Assembly (NCBI GenBank): GCA_013398955.1
Contig: VWPU01000923.1
Coordinates: forward strand, 1-64,000
Direction: 5' to 3'
Length of the DNA stretch: 64,000 nucleotides
Origin: Callaeas wilsoni
Lineage: Eukaryota; Chordata; Aves; Passeriformes; Callaeidae
Part shown: piece after piece, positions 26,020 through 38,146 of the stretch
Numbering within the stretch: position 1 is the first letter of the stretch
Layout: each line of letters begins with the position of its first letter
Made by a program: the position numbers and the translations under genes
The notes under the pieces: generated by a model
Seen by the model: the letters and a program-made list of their open reading frames with translations, nothing else
Databases searched by the model: none
Told to the model about the DNA's origin: nothing

Positions 26020-26325
26020 CTTACGTTGGGGACCCCAGACCTGGATGCAGCACTCCAGGTGGGGTTTCATTAGAGTGGAGGAGAGAGGCAGAGTCATGTC
26101 CTTTGGTCTGCTGGCCACACTGCTTTGATGCAGCCCAGGATATGGATGGCTTTGTGGGCACATCGATGGCTCATGTTGAGATTCTCATCCATCGGCACTC
26201 CCAAGTCCTTCTGCTCAGGGCTTGTTCTCATCCATTCTCTGCCCAGCTTGTATCTGTGCTTGGGATTGCCCCAGTCCTGTTGCAGAGCCTCACACTAGGG
26301 CTTGTGAAACTTCAGCAAAATAAAC
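26020..26325 (-). mobile_element. CR1 LINE internal 3'-region fragment
   Basis: The reverse complement of the CR1 3' coding region is easily read: GGATGCAGCACTCCAGGTGG, CTGCTGGCCACACTG, GATGCAGCCCAGGATATGG, TGGCTCATGTTGAG, CACTCCCAAGTCCTTCTGCT, TGTGCTTGGGATTGCCCC. Both ends of the element are missing. It covers a different part of CR1 from the 22640-24105 copy and is in the opposite orientation, so it is a separate insertion. Confidence 0.93.
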
Positions 26326-26404
26326 ACTTCCAAGACAGCATGAATGTTTTGGATGACTTTAATGCTGCACAGCATATCTATGGTCCCAGGTAGCAGGGGG
26401 TTCA

Positions 26405-26420
26405 TGTGTGTGTGTGTGTG
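26405..26420. repeat. (TG)n microsatellite
   Basis: Eight TG units. Confidence 0.85.
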
Positions 26421-27584
26421 CTTGTGCCTGCATGCCCATGTCTGCAAACACCTGATGTCTGTCAAAATGCCACTGCTGGCCACTTAACATACAGTTTGGG
26501 TTGATCCCTACATGCTGGGTGCACATGCTTAGGATTTGCAGACAGAGAGAGCCCAGCTATGCATCTGCTCTTGTTTTGAGGTTTTTTTTTTATGTAAGGA
26601 CTTTCTTGACTTCTGCTGTGCTTACACAAGCACTTAGTTTGTGTGCCTTTCCACATGATCTGGAAGGTACCCTTGCCCGCTCCAAGCCTGCTGCTCTCCA
26701 TGCAAAGAAGACATGAACAGATACATAAACAGGTTATATGGGAGCTATGGCCACCCTACTACCCCAGTAGTGAGTCATATGCTGACCAAGACTTTGCGTT
26801 GTGGATTCATCGTTGACCATCTAAATTGCACAACGCTAAGTTTACTCAACTTTGTCTTTATGAGAATTAAGTAGCAAATAAATGAATTGCAGATTATGTA
26901 AGGTTTAGATAAACAATCATGGGATGTTTCTTCTTCTATTTGGATCAACTGGGCAGCTAGCTCAGCAGAACATGAGCTGAATTTAAACTTCTCCTTGGTC
27001 TGAGACAGGCTTGTCTTTGCCAGATTTTGTTTTAAAGATGCATCTTTATTTATAAACTCCAAGCAGGATTTATCAGTCAACATTGTTTATGCTACATCTA
27101 AATCCATTTAAATGAACCACAAAATAGAATAAGTATCTGGAGGAATTAATATGCAGGAAATATGTATTTCTGGTACTCCTGGGCAAAATATGCTCTCTTG
27201 TTGACTCATAATTGTCCCAGACTTGGGAAATGTAGGCACCAGTAGAGGCTGATTCATTTCCTGAAACACCAATTTAAACCTAGACATACTAATCTGTCTT
27301 TTTATTTCTGTGTACTACAAAGGAAGGTTAACTAAAGAAATTTAAAGCAAATTAATTGTATCTGTAGGCTGTAATTTATTTGCTGTGATACCATGATCAC
27401 TGGATGAACTGAAGCTTACAGTGACTTCTGTAACTGAGAAATTTCCCTGGCTCATCTCCCTCCGCCAACATCATCCCATGACCAAAACAATAAAGATTTA
27501 CATTAAAAACAGTTTTTGGAAGAGTTCAGCTAGGGCCAAGTAGACCCATATCCTCTCTCTGATAGAGGCCTGAGTGGCTTCTTG

Positions 27585-27661
27585 TAAATATATGTATATA
27601 TTTGTATATATGAAGGAAAGCATGTCTGTCTAAATATATATATATGTATTTCTATATATAA
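27585..27661. repeat. AT-rich TATA/TATG microsatellite cluster
   Basis: Two alternating TA/TATG stretches separated by about 30 bases of unique sequence. Confidence 0.85.
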
Positions 27662-28359
27662 CAATCTGTCTCCTAGCTGCCAATCACTTTTAGGTCAAGT
27701 ACTTCTTGACCAAATTCAGCATCTGGGAATTTAAAGGGCTTTTCATAGACTTTTTTTCTTCCTTGAATTTACTCCATTGCTCCTTGAATTTAAATATTAA
27801 CTTCTTGAACCTTTTAGCTTAACTACGGTAAAAGTTTCATGAACACAACAGGAAACTATTGCTTTTTGATTGCTTCAAGTTGGACACCTTCTAGGTTCAT
27901 GGAAGCACACCTAGTTGTTAAATTTGGAGAGATACTGAACAAGTCCCTGCTTATCTTCATGCAGCTCCGATTTTGTGATTCTCTGTATTTTGTATCTCTC
28001 TCCCCTCTGTCCATAGCAGGTGCAAGAGCATAAGACTGTTCAGTAAGTGTCCATGTCTTTGATTATCCTGGTTGAGCTTGCCTGCTGCATTTCTCATTCT
28101 GCTACAACTTTCTTTGGAGATGGGACGATCACAGCTGCCCACATTACTCAATACACCAAGGATTCGTATGAGGTGAATATGAGTGGTGTTTTATGTGTTG
28201 TTTACTTTTATTTTCATAATATTTCCTAGAATTCAGTTTTGGATTTTTCTGAGTAGTTCTGAGCACAAATCTGACACATCCATAAAATTACATATTCCAA
28301 TGGCAAGATTTCATTTCCAAGTAGCAGTAGACAACTCAGAACTCAGCACAGTGTATGGA

Positions 28360-28510
28360 AAGTCAAAACTGGGTTTCTCCCCCCAGGTGCCTCACTTTAA
28401 ATTTATCTACACTGAATTTCATTTGTCATTTTATTGCCGTCACTCTGTGTCATCAGGGTCTTCTGCAATTCACACTCAGCCCTTGTCTTTAGTACCCTGA
28501 ATAATTTAGC
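28360..28510 (-). mobile_element. Ancient CR1/L3-type LINE fragment
   Basis: The segment contains ACACTGAATTTCATTTGTCA, TTTTATTGCC, TCAGGGTCTTCTGCAATTC and a CAGCCCTTGTCTTTAGTACCCTGAATAATTT-like region at about 28475-28508. This is the reverse complement of the conserved CR1 segment encoding the C-terminal part of the RT. It is highly diverged and one of the oldest copies in the window. An open frame at 28183-28500 overlaps it and is not a gene. Confidence 0.75.
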
Positions 28511-31500
28511 AGCTATTCTCCAGCACAAATTAGAATCCCTAGAGCTTGTTCTGCAACCTGCCTCGGCAGCGGGGGAGCAGAACTTGAGGCAAGCTGATAT
28601 AACATCCCAGTAGCAGATATAAAGACTTCATTTGCCTTCCCAACCATTCTGATGAAAGTGCTGAGATGTGTGCTGCCATTCTGCTGCTCTCGCCATGGAG
28701 CTGAAAAATCAGGTTTTATTAGTGTTGAAATTACTTTTCGCACAGGTTGCCATTAACAGAAAGGTATTGCTTTTGGGTTCATTCTTTTAGTAGAAAGTCC
28801 TATTTGAAAGGGTGTCTAATCCCCTTTCTCATCTGTATTCTCAGATTCTATAAAAACTTTTGAAATTATATCTCTGCTTCCCTCTTTCACATGCAAATTT
28901 TTAGCAAATAGAAATTTCTGTCTTTCTGGTGCATAAGCAACTCCCATATTCTCTTGGTCTCCCTGCTGTAAGGCTATAAACAAAGGCATACTGAGTGAGC
29001 TGGCAGTGAAATTACAGAAAGCTGAAAAGGTCAGAATCTTAAATCATAGATCAGATAAGACAAAGAATTTCAGATATCTCACAGCAAATAATGTACGGAG
29101 AATGTGATGAACACTGTGTATAACACAGCATGAAACCTTATGCAGAAAAATGTGAAGTGCTATAAACTTCCTTTTCTGATTTCATTTGCTCCAACTGCAT
29201 TTAGAAATTATAGCAAAAATGCAGCAATAGCCACATTATTATTTACACGCAGTAGGAAGCAAGGCTGAGCTACATGCAGAGATTGTCAATAAGGGGGGAG
29301 GCATTTTTACTACTGCAAAAATCTCATTAATTTTGTTTTTATTTGGAAGCTCAAAAATCAAACTTACCATCCTAACAGGTGCTAGAAAGGTATAATTATA
29401 ATGATTTAATGCTTGTATTTCAATAGCATGCAAGAATTCAAGCTTGGTTAGTTCTCTGGTGTCTGCAGTAGGATGCATAAGTGGGAAGGTACCCGCTCTA
29501 GAACCCATAAAAACTGGGATCAACCGCAATACCTTGCCGCAGTCTGGTCTGGGTCTGTGGGATGTTTTCTTTAGGAGCATGCAGCTGACCCAGGGTTGGT
29601 GCTCAAGGACACCAAAGCCATTATGAAGTAAATAACTCCAGTTCCTCATTTGATGGAAGCAAGCCTTCATCCTGAGCAAAAGCTGGTTTCATAAACAGAT
29701 TAAGAGTAGGAAAATAGCAGAAGAAAGAGAGGTGGATGCCTTTCTCCTTGCAGTCAGTTACTGGAGAGTGGCAGGAAATGGAGGTGAGCAGAAGGCTGGA
29801 GGAAGGAGCTGTTGCAGAGGGAGTTAGACTTTTTGAGTAAAATCATCCCTCTTGCTTTACCCTTTCCACTGCAGAGGCAGCAGCCACTTGGTTCCCCTCT
29901 GCTGGCAGGACAGTCACAGGATCAAGCTGATTTACAACAGAGGTGAGCTGGGGAAGAGTCAGGTTCATAGATTTTGGCAGCATTGTGGAGCGTATATTCT
30001 TCAGCTTTTTTCTGTAAAGCTCAAGGACAGGAACTTTAACGTTTCTTCTTAAAATATAAGACTTAACTGCTTATTTATGAGCTGCTTCTGAAACTGAAAA
30101 TGTGTTGTAGCCTTGCTTCAATATCCCTGTATTTGGCCTAACCTATAAATAATACAGCAGTATGAAGAGATGCATTCCCATGCCAAGGCTGTAAGGATAT
30201 GGTAAATATTGATACACTCTCTCCTAAAGCAGGCATTTGTCTTTTAAAAGCTGTCTGCCCATCAGTGGGGCATGACTCTGGAGCTGAGTTGGAGGGTCGA
30301 GGGGGGTCCTTCTGCCTAGTGGGAATTTTGAATTGTGGTTGCTTCACACATCTAGTGCAGAACTTGGCTCTTACTAAACCTCCAGGTAAGGAACCTCAAG
30401 CTGATGATGATTTAAGGTCTGCAACAATATATATGATTTTCCTTCTCAGTGGAGAGTTAATTCAAGGCTGTCAATCAGCTGTAAGGAAGACAACCTGCCT
30501 AAAACCCAGGGTACCTTCTTGCCCCTCCATGGAGAGGTCTCTGTGAGGAGATGGGTGAGGAATACAGCATGAGGGAGAAAAAAAAATCATATATACCTGT
30601 GCACCATCCATCCAGGAAGTACCTTGGAGTTTTTGTATCCCAAAGTATCACTGAAAACTAAGCATGAAAATAAAACCTACTTAAAGCAAAGCCTCCCAAA
30701 CCTAGACCACATCCAACACCATCTGCCCCCATGCAACTTCATTATTGGAAAGAAAATTGCACCCCAGGGACGTTTTTCCATGTTCTTGCCTGCACACTAA
30801 AAACTTCTTTGGGCCATGTATCATTCACATGCTTGTAATTACCATAGACCCTCCCTGCAAGTCACCCACTTTCTGCTTTGACTTTACAGTTCGTCAAAGC
30901 GAAACAAGCCCAGCAGAGGGAAAAAATGGGGGTCTGGGCCTGCTTTTGGGGAGGAAGTTCCAGTGACACAAGGGAGGGAGGAGGGAAGCCAAGAGGGACT
31001 TGTCGAATGCGCAGGCAGCAGGTAAAATCAGAGTCTTCATGAAGAAAGCATTTGCAGTAAACAAAAGCCAGCTGTACTCAGTACTTTGAATCACACGGAG
31101 GAAAAAAGCCAGGTAGGCAGCAGGAATGGCTGGAGGCCTGGTGACATCAATTATTGGCTTCCTATCTCCACTGTAAGAATGTTTTCTGAGAGGTCTGTAG
31201 AGCCAGTGACACAGTCTTGAAGTACAGTAATCAAAACAGAGTAATCTCAGGGACCAGGAGTGGTATTTTCTAGGCTGTAATTAACCAGTAAGCTGTCTGC
31301 CCATTCTGTCTTCTCAGTGCCCTCTCTTTTCTGGCAAACACTGTTAAAATTCCCAAAATCTGTGTTCAAATACTTAAAACTGTGAAGACCCCCACTGCTG
31401 TAAGAAATAATGTAATTGGAGTGCATGGTCGTGTAGCGTTAAACTTTGCCTCTTAGATATTAGTAAAATGGCTGAATCTCTGATGAAAAAAATAAGATCT

Positions 31501-33124
31501 GTTGATGCAGAGAGCATCCAATGGAGCAATTACTGTTTAAACTCTATGGTAACTGTCATGCCAGGAGGCCAGAAGAAAATCTTTAGTCCCTGAGAAATTT
31601 ATCAAGGACTTTGAAAAGGCAAGACAGACACCATCTCTTTTTCCCTGCTCATCACAGATGTGAGATAAATCCCAAAGAACCATGTGCATTAACCCCATCA
31701 TTACTGCAGCTATATGGGAATCAGGAACCTTTGCATTAATTCCTCCCTCAGATTTGGCCTCTCTGCCCTGCCAGTTTGTGAGAGCTGTAACAATTCCTCG
31801 GGACAAGAACTTGTCAGCTGTTGCTTTAAATTTGCATCATTAGTGGGAAGACCATTAGTAAATTATACACCACAATGTGTTTGTAAGTTTACATCGGAAG
31901 TCATGTGTTTCTAGGAGTCACAGGAATCCCATATGGCGCTTTCAAGGACTGCAAACAGAGAATCAAAATCCCAGACCCTTCCCGGAAATCCATGTTAGAG
32001 CTAATGGCAGCAAACAGCCCAAGATGTACATCCTAACACACTGCTTTAGCTAGTCCCCATCCTTCTCTGCATCAATTTATCACGTCTGTGTCTGGCTAAA
32101 ACCAGCACTAATTCTGCCCCCATGTAAGCCTTGGCACTGTGTAGAGTTGCTCATCTATGTCAGATGAAACAGGATCAGGTCATTGGGGTATATTTATGTT
32201 ATGCTTGAACCCCTCTAACAGGGAAGAGGCCAGGTTTGCTCCGCCCTGCCTGCCTACTCTGACCCACAGCCTCCCACACACCACAGCCAGCAGCCATGTG
32301 TCCACTGTACAGATGGCAAATGTTGGAAGACCTGGAGAAGGGGCTCAAGCTGACCCCCACTCCCTCTGTGGATGCTCAAGTGCCTGACACCAGGGACAGA
32401 GGGAGAGGGAACACTGTGGCTATCTTTCCAAGCAGCATCTTGCAGCGAGATCACAACAAGCACAAGCCCTACCGGTCTCCAAGGGTACATTTGTATGGAC
32501 TGTGTCACAACGGCTCTCAGCATTGATGAAGTCTAAGTTTGCTAAAGAGAACTGGTGAATAAAAACATTTACTAAAAAGAAAAAGCAGGCAATAAAGGGT
32601 TAATAGCTTCTGTTCAAGCAAGCTTGAGTTTTTGGTTATTCCCCTTGTTTGAATTCAGAGTATGGAGATATATTACCTTTCAGTGTCTGAGTTTGATTAG
32701 ATAGACACCTGAGCTCTGTCTTTTCCCTAGGATATATCACTGAAATGTTATATCCTTTTTAATTCATTCTACACATGATGCCTTTTCTTCTTGCTCACCC
32801 AGCAAGATATTTTCCCAAGCTCTCCCAGTGACTATTTACCTGCTGGAACGCTTACATTGAAGCTCCATGCATGCAGCTGCTCTTGGCAGCCATCCTTTCG
32901 GACCTCTTGAGCCACACTTTGAACTTTGTCAGACTGAAAAGGTCAGACCATTACAGAAACTGACAATTTTTAATTTGATAACTTCTGTGGGTAGTGAAAG
33001 GTACTCACAGAACAAATAAATTAGTGTGAGACTGACTGCTTTAACCAAACTGCAGTTGTCATCTGGGGGAAGAAGTAAATTAATTCCAATAAACAAAGAG
33101 AAATCCTTGATGCACTTCTGACAA

Positions 33125-33140
33125 CTCTGAGATCTCAGAG
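33125..33140. repeat. Perfect 16-bp palindrome
   Basis: CTCTGAGATCTCAGAG is its own reverse complement. Confidence 0.9.
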
Positions 33141-33524
33141 AGGAGGGAAAGAAGTTTAGTTTATTAATTAAGTCTTTGGCAAACTCCCAGAGTTTATCTT
33201 TGCTGTTTAGGTAATGCTAATGTTTTGCCATTGTGTAGACAGAGGGGCCATTAATAGCCCCTTTATCAAGCAGTGGGCTGAGGGGAGGTGGGACATTGAT
33301 GGGGTGGGGGATTTCAGGTGGTTTGTCACTCCTCAGGAACAATTACAGCAGTTTGGGTGGCTCATAGCCACAATATCTCTTGCCAGAGGCAAACTAACCT
33401 GTCAAAGAAAAAGATATCTGGGTGTCATCATGGTCACCGCCACAAGGTTATGGGCAAACAAAACCATGTTCTCTTGCAGACAAACGCCAAGGTTTGGGTT
33501 GGTGGGAGTTTTTTAATCTTGAGG

Positions 33525-33585
33525 ATGTGGCAGAACCTGTATAATTAGCAGCAAGTGCTCTATCCACTAAGCTGTGAACGCTGTA
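33525..33585 (-). mobile_element. Possible degenerate tRNA-derived (MIR-like) SINE head
   Basis: The reverse strand reads GCTTAGTGGATAGAGCACTT, which resembles a tRNA D-arm/box A as found in MIR-type SINE heads, followed after a gap by AGGTTCTGCCACA, resembling box B and the GCTCTGCCAC block of MIR. The anticodon stem cannot be folded, so it is not a functional tRNA. Chance similarity is possible over this length. Confidence 0.35.
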
Positions 33586-36500
33586 CCTCTGCTGCTGCAC
33601 TGCACAGACCGGGGCTGTGGTTCAGTCCATGGCACGTCCTTGCTGGCATCTGCCTGCCATGCCTGTGCCACCCGGTACCCTCCTACACGGTGCCCAGGCA
33701 CAGGCCAAGGCGTAGCTCAAGCCAGAAACTACCCTCAAAGGTATTTTGGGCAAGACTACTGCCTTTCAGTTCCTCCTGTGTTTCAGCCCTGTTGCCAGCA
33801 GGAGAGGTCGATCGCGGTCACTGAGCTATTCTGTGGATGGCTGAGGAAGAGCATCTTGCTTTTGAGGAGAGGCCGAGCAGGGGGAGGGCCAGGAGCTCTG
33901 CTGCAAACCTGGGCAGATCCCTCCTGTTGCAGCTGCTGCCGATTGATGCCAGCTGTGAGCAGCCACACCCAGGGGAAGAGGCTCACTGCTCGGCTTCCCT
34001 AAGACCTCCAGGCTTCTTATGGACACCAGGCTTAAGACAAACAATCCTGGTTTTCCCCTCTCCTGCCTCTGAGGTGGATACAGCCCTCCCAGGGGCAACA
34101 AGTCCTGTCCCTGGTAGATTGTCTGAAACTAGTGGAACAAGGTAAAGCCTTCAGCTGAAATAAAATTTACATGCTTTCTTTAGAAAGATGCCACAGCAGA
34201 GTTTCTTTTCCCTGTTTTTTTCCCCCTTAATAAATCTCATTTTTAAAGGAGGTGAAAATCATTATTTCAGTTGTAGGATCTTTAAAGGATGTGGTTGTGT
34301 GACAGAGAGATGAGTCACTGGTGCCCTTGTACGCTTTTGTACCCTAAACACAGAGGAGTAGACCTTGTGGAAAGGCCAATGGCCAAGGTAGTATTGGTCA
34401 AATATAGAATATTTCCATATCTACCAGCCACTGACACAACAGGTTCAGTGATATTCACAAGGAAATGCCTAAAAATTGACACTAAACTCCTAAGTGGCAC
34501 TTACAGTGCTGAGCTGGGGGTTGGTGGGGAGCAGAGGGGGCTTCAGTGGCACTCATAACATTGAGCCTTGAAACAGCTGGTCTAAAATGCTATTTCATGA
34601 GTGGACAATGCTCAGAGCTTCTGTTTTCCCTCTGCCTTGGCATCCAGCACCAATGGGGCATTTCTGCCAAACCAGGGTGCTTCACTCCCTGTGCTCTTGT
34701 GCCAATCTTGTGCGAGTGTGCGTGGATGCTCTGCACCTCTCTATGCATACATGACAGAGGTGGAAGTGAGATTAAAATACATAAATGTAGCCTGCAAATA
34801 CTTCTGGTCCAAGGAGGTTTGAGCCTCCTTTCTTCCTAACAGCCATCTGTTCAGCTGAGGCCAGAGTTGAAGTGAAGGTGGAAGAGAAGGATGAAAAGCA
34901 GGTAAGCAGCCTCCTCTGCTCTGATTTCAGCTGAGCTGAGAGACTGTGAAGGAGACAATAGCCTCTTATATGCACATCTCAACAAAGAAGAAGTTGGGTA
35001 CCTTTGTTTCCAAAGGAGAGTAGTTGGCTGAAGTCTCTGTTTGTTTGGATTGCCCTTCTTCAATTCATCTCGATGTGGAGGGTTTTTTTGGGTTTAACCT
35101 CATGTTCTTTTTGCCACAGAGATCTTGCATTGAATCTTGGTTTGCTTTAAAGTTAAATCAATTATCTGGCACCCAGAGATGTTTTCTTTCACTCAAGCTG
35201 CTGTTTCAAGGTCAGTGTTTGGTATGCAGCTCTCACACTTCAGCATTGTTTCGATGCCTTAAGCGCTAGGCCTGCGGGTGGATCCGTCTAACATGAGACA
35301 GACCTCAAAAACAGCGGGGAAAACATCACCTTTTGTTCCACAAGGATCATCTTAAATATGGAGAGGCTTGATTCCCCCTCCCCTACCACATGTTAAGGAT
35401 CTGAATCATTTTGTCTTGTGTTTGCACACTTTACCTAAGGTGAAGATTGACTGTGTGGAGCCATCTGTTGCAACCTCTATCTCTGGGTCCCTGTTGAGGC
35501 ACAAAAAACACGCTTGAGACCACAGCTCGTAGCCCACTGCTAGCTGAGCCTAAGCCACCCAATAGATACAGGAAGACACAAATCCGTCATTCACACTGAG
35601 AAAGGTCTTGGCCAGGCAGGTCCAGTGCAATGGCACTGTACCTCCTGCTTGGAGAGGTCCATCATCTAATGATTCTGCTGACTGGGTGCTTGGGAGGAAG
35701 ACTATGCAGGGACAAGGCTGTGGGATTTGGAGGTGTTTGTGGTGTATAGAAAAGCTTGTTGGGACAAGGACAGGATGGTAAAGGAAGATGTGGTTTAGGT
35801 TTTTTTTTAAAAAAATCTACATTGCTCACTCCAGATTCTGTTTTGTTAGAAGTGGAAAACACATAAAGTTTAGGACCTCCAAAATCTATACTTGAGTTAA
35901 TACAGAGGCTGTTATTTAGCATAACAGAGCCCTTATCAGAACTGCTATAATAAAACAGAGTATTTAATTCTTTCTTTCAGTAAAAGTGGAAATGAGACCT
36001 TGTGTCCTGTTGTCCAGCTCTCTTGATATATCACAGTGGTTTTAAGCTCTATCCTGTAAATCAGCAATCAAATTCATGCCATCTGCCAAGCAAGAAATGA
36101 ATATCAAGAATGTTTCTGGGAAAACTACAGCAAGCTGAATGCTTTAGCTACTGTAATTAATATGGCCTGCCTTAAGAGACAAGAAACATCATGTTTTTAG
36201 GGACCAGAAGTCTGAAGAAAGAAAAGCCCATTGAAGGAGAACTGTGTAGGGAATAGCAACAGAATAGCAAGTTAAAACCTAGGATGTCCTGCTGTTCATG
36301 TCATTAGGTAGTCAATGCACTGGTCAACACAGACACACAGAGGCTACGCTGCTGCTGAATACACATAATCCAAGAGCAAAAAAGGCCTTCCCTAGTGCCA
36401 GCACCCTGCATGTGGTTGTGCCTGGCCTGGTTGTTCAGTTCAATAGCCTGCTGCTGAAGTGACAGTAAGTGGATGTGGCTGCATTTTCTATTCATGATTT

Positions 36501-38116
36501 CTGACAAGCTGAGGGAGAATTTGTGCTCCCTTCCCTACTTATCTGAGCTTCAGACTCAGGGCTGAGAGCTTGATGTACAGTTTCTCTGATGAAAGCATTG
36601 TGTCGAAGTGCTACTTAATAAGGTCTGAGATACTGAAACGGGCTATTGCTGTTTTCATTTGCACAGTAGTTATCTAGTCTTTGTAGCTCATAGATCCTCC
36701 TCTGTGGCCAGATGTTGCAAGTGCCTCACATACATGGCATTACAGACTTTCCAGCATGCTACAGTGAAATGTCATCATGGTGATCATTCAGTTCCTGGGT
36801 CCACAGCAGCTGTTTTGTGGGAGAACATTGAAATTATCCTGCAAAGTTCTGGCAGATGTCTGAATTTATAGCCTAAGCAGAAATTGCCAAAACCATTGGA
36901 AGGAGGTAATGCTGTGTATAGTTTTGTAAAGGAAGGTCCCAGCTCTGCAGGTTGAAGCTTCATTACAGCAAGACATGAGATGGTCACAGAAGAGAAGCAT
37001 GGGTGGGCATAAATAATGCCTGTAGTGCCCGTGCCATGGCTTCCACTTCAGTCCTGTGGGATGCAGGGTTACCCAACTCATGGCTGCATGACCAGACACT
37101 GTTCCCTCCTCCCAAGCCAGGCTAAGTTTGCCTGCACAACTTGTTAGGAGACTTCCCTGTAATGTGCCAGCCCCTAAACTATTCCCAGGTAATGTCTGAG
37201 GGAAAGCCAAGTCAAACCTGTGCTGGGGAGCACATTAACAAATGAAGAACACCTCAGTTTGGACCACTCCTGTAGATGTAGCCAGCTGCATTCTCCATTA
37301 GAAAATATCTCATATGTTTGCTCAGTCTGGCAGCAGTAGGCTGGGAGACACCGGAGGTGTTTGCCTGTGACCTTCAACAGCTTTGTGGGAGCAGTCAATA
37401 ATTCGAGATAAAAACCCATAATGTGTGTTCATTACACTGAGTGGATGCCTGTCCTGAAGAGGACAGCAATTGAGGGCAAAGACTTCCACTCTTCCCTGTA
37501 GTTTCTGCAGCTAATGCTTAGCAGCAGATACAAAGAGCAGCAGTGATCAAGGAGTCTGGGTCACAACCCTCTGACAGAGTTTGCTAAGAAGAGAGTGCAA
37601 AGCTTGCTGCAGCTGCCAGGCATCTGACCAGCAGAAAAATTAGTTTGACTAGATCATAGTGGGGCTTTTGCATTTGAGGAGTTCAGATTTCCTTAGAGCA
37701 GGTGATAAAGCAGGAAAGTTTAAAAGTGTCTGTGGTCACAGTCCCTCAGCATAGCTGAGAGCATCAGGCACCCTCTCCATTTGCTCCTCTGCTCCCCAGA
37801 GACTCACTCTGGCGTGTCTGAGGCCCAGGACCTCCCCTCTGAGAGCCATCACCCCGTCCCACGTCTGGAGAGACTGGAGGTGTGGCAGCATCCTTTGGCA
37901 GGCTGTCGATGTTCAGTGTCACAGTGTCTAAACATTGTGATCCACGCCCCTGGCAGTGAACTCGGGAATGTGACTTGCTTTGTCTCCTCTGCCTTTACAA
38001 GCATTGTCATCCACTGACTGAAACGGATCTTTAAATAATGACTGTGCTGTGACGCCTTGTGCTTTTTTAGCTATGAAGTGTGAGACTGCGACAGTGTGAA
38101 ACTCATCCTCTCCAAG

Positions 38117-38146
38117 AAACTTATAAGTTTTATAAGACTTATAAGT
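38117..38146. repeat. Tandem ACTTATAAGT palindromes
   Basis: A perfect 14-bp palindrome (AAACTTATAAGTTT, 38117-38130) is followed seven bases later by a second copy of its 10-bp core (38137-38146). Confidence 0.9.

Larger units (their letters stand above)
26326..28359. other. Intergenic, no gene seen
   Basis: AT-rich sequence with a TG microsatellite (26405-26420) and a TATA-type tract (27585-27661). No exon or RNA gene is supported. Confidence 0.6.

Noticed and set aside
33525..33585. Functional tRNA gene on the - strand
   Set aside because: Only the D-arm-like part is convincing; no anticodon stem, T-arm or acceptor pairing can be built.
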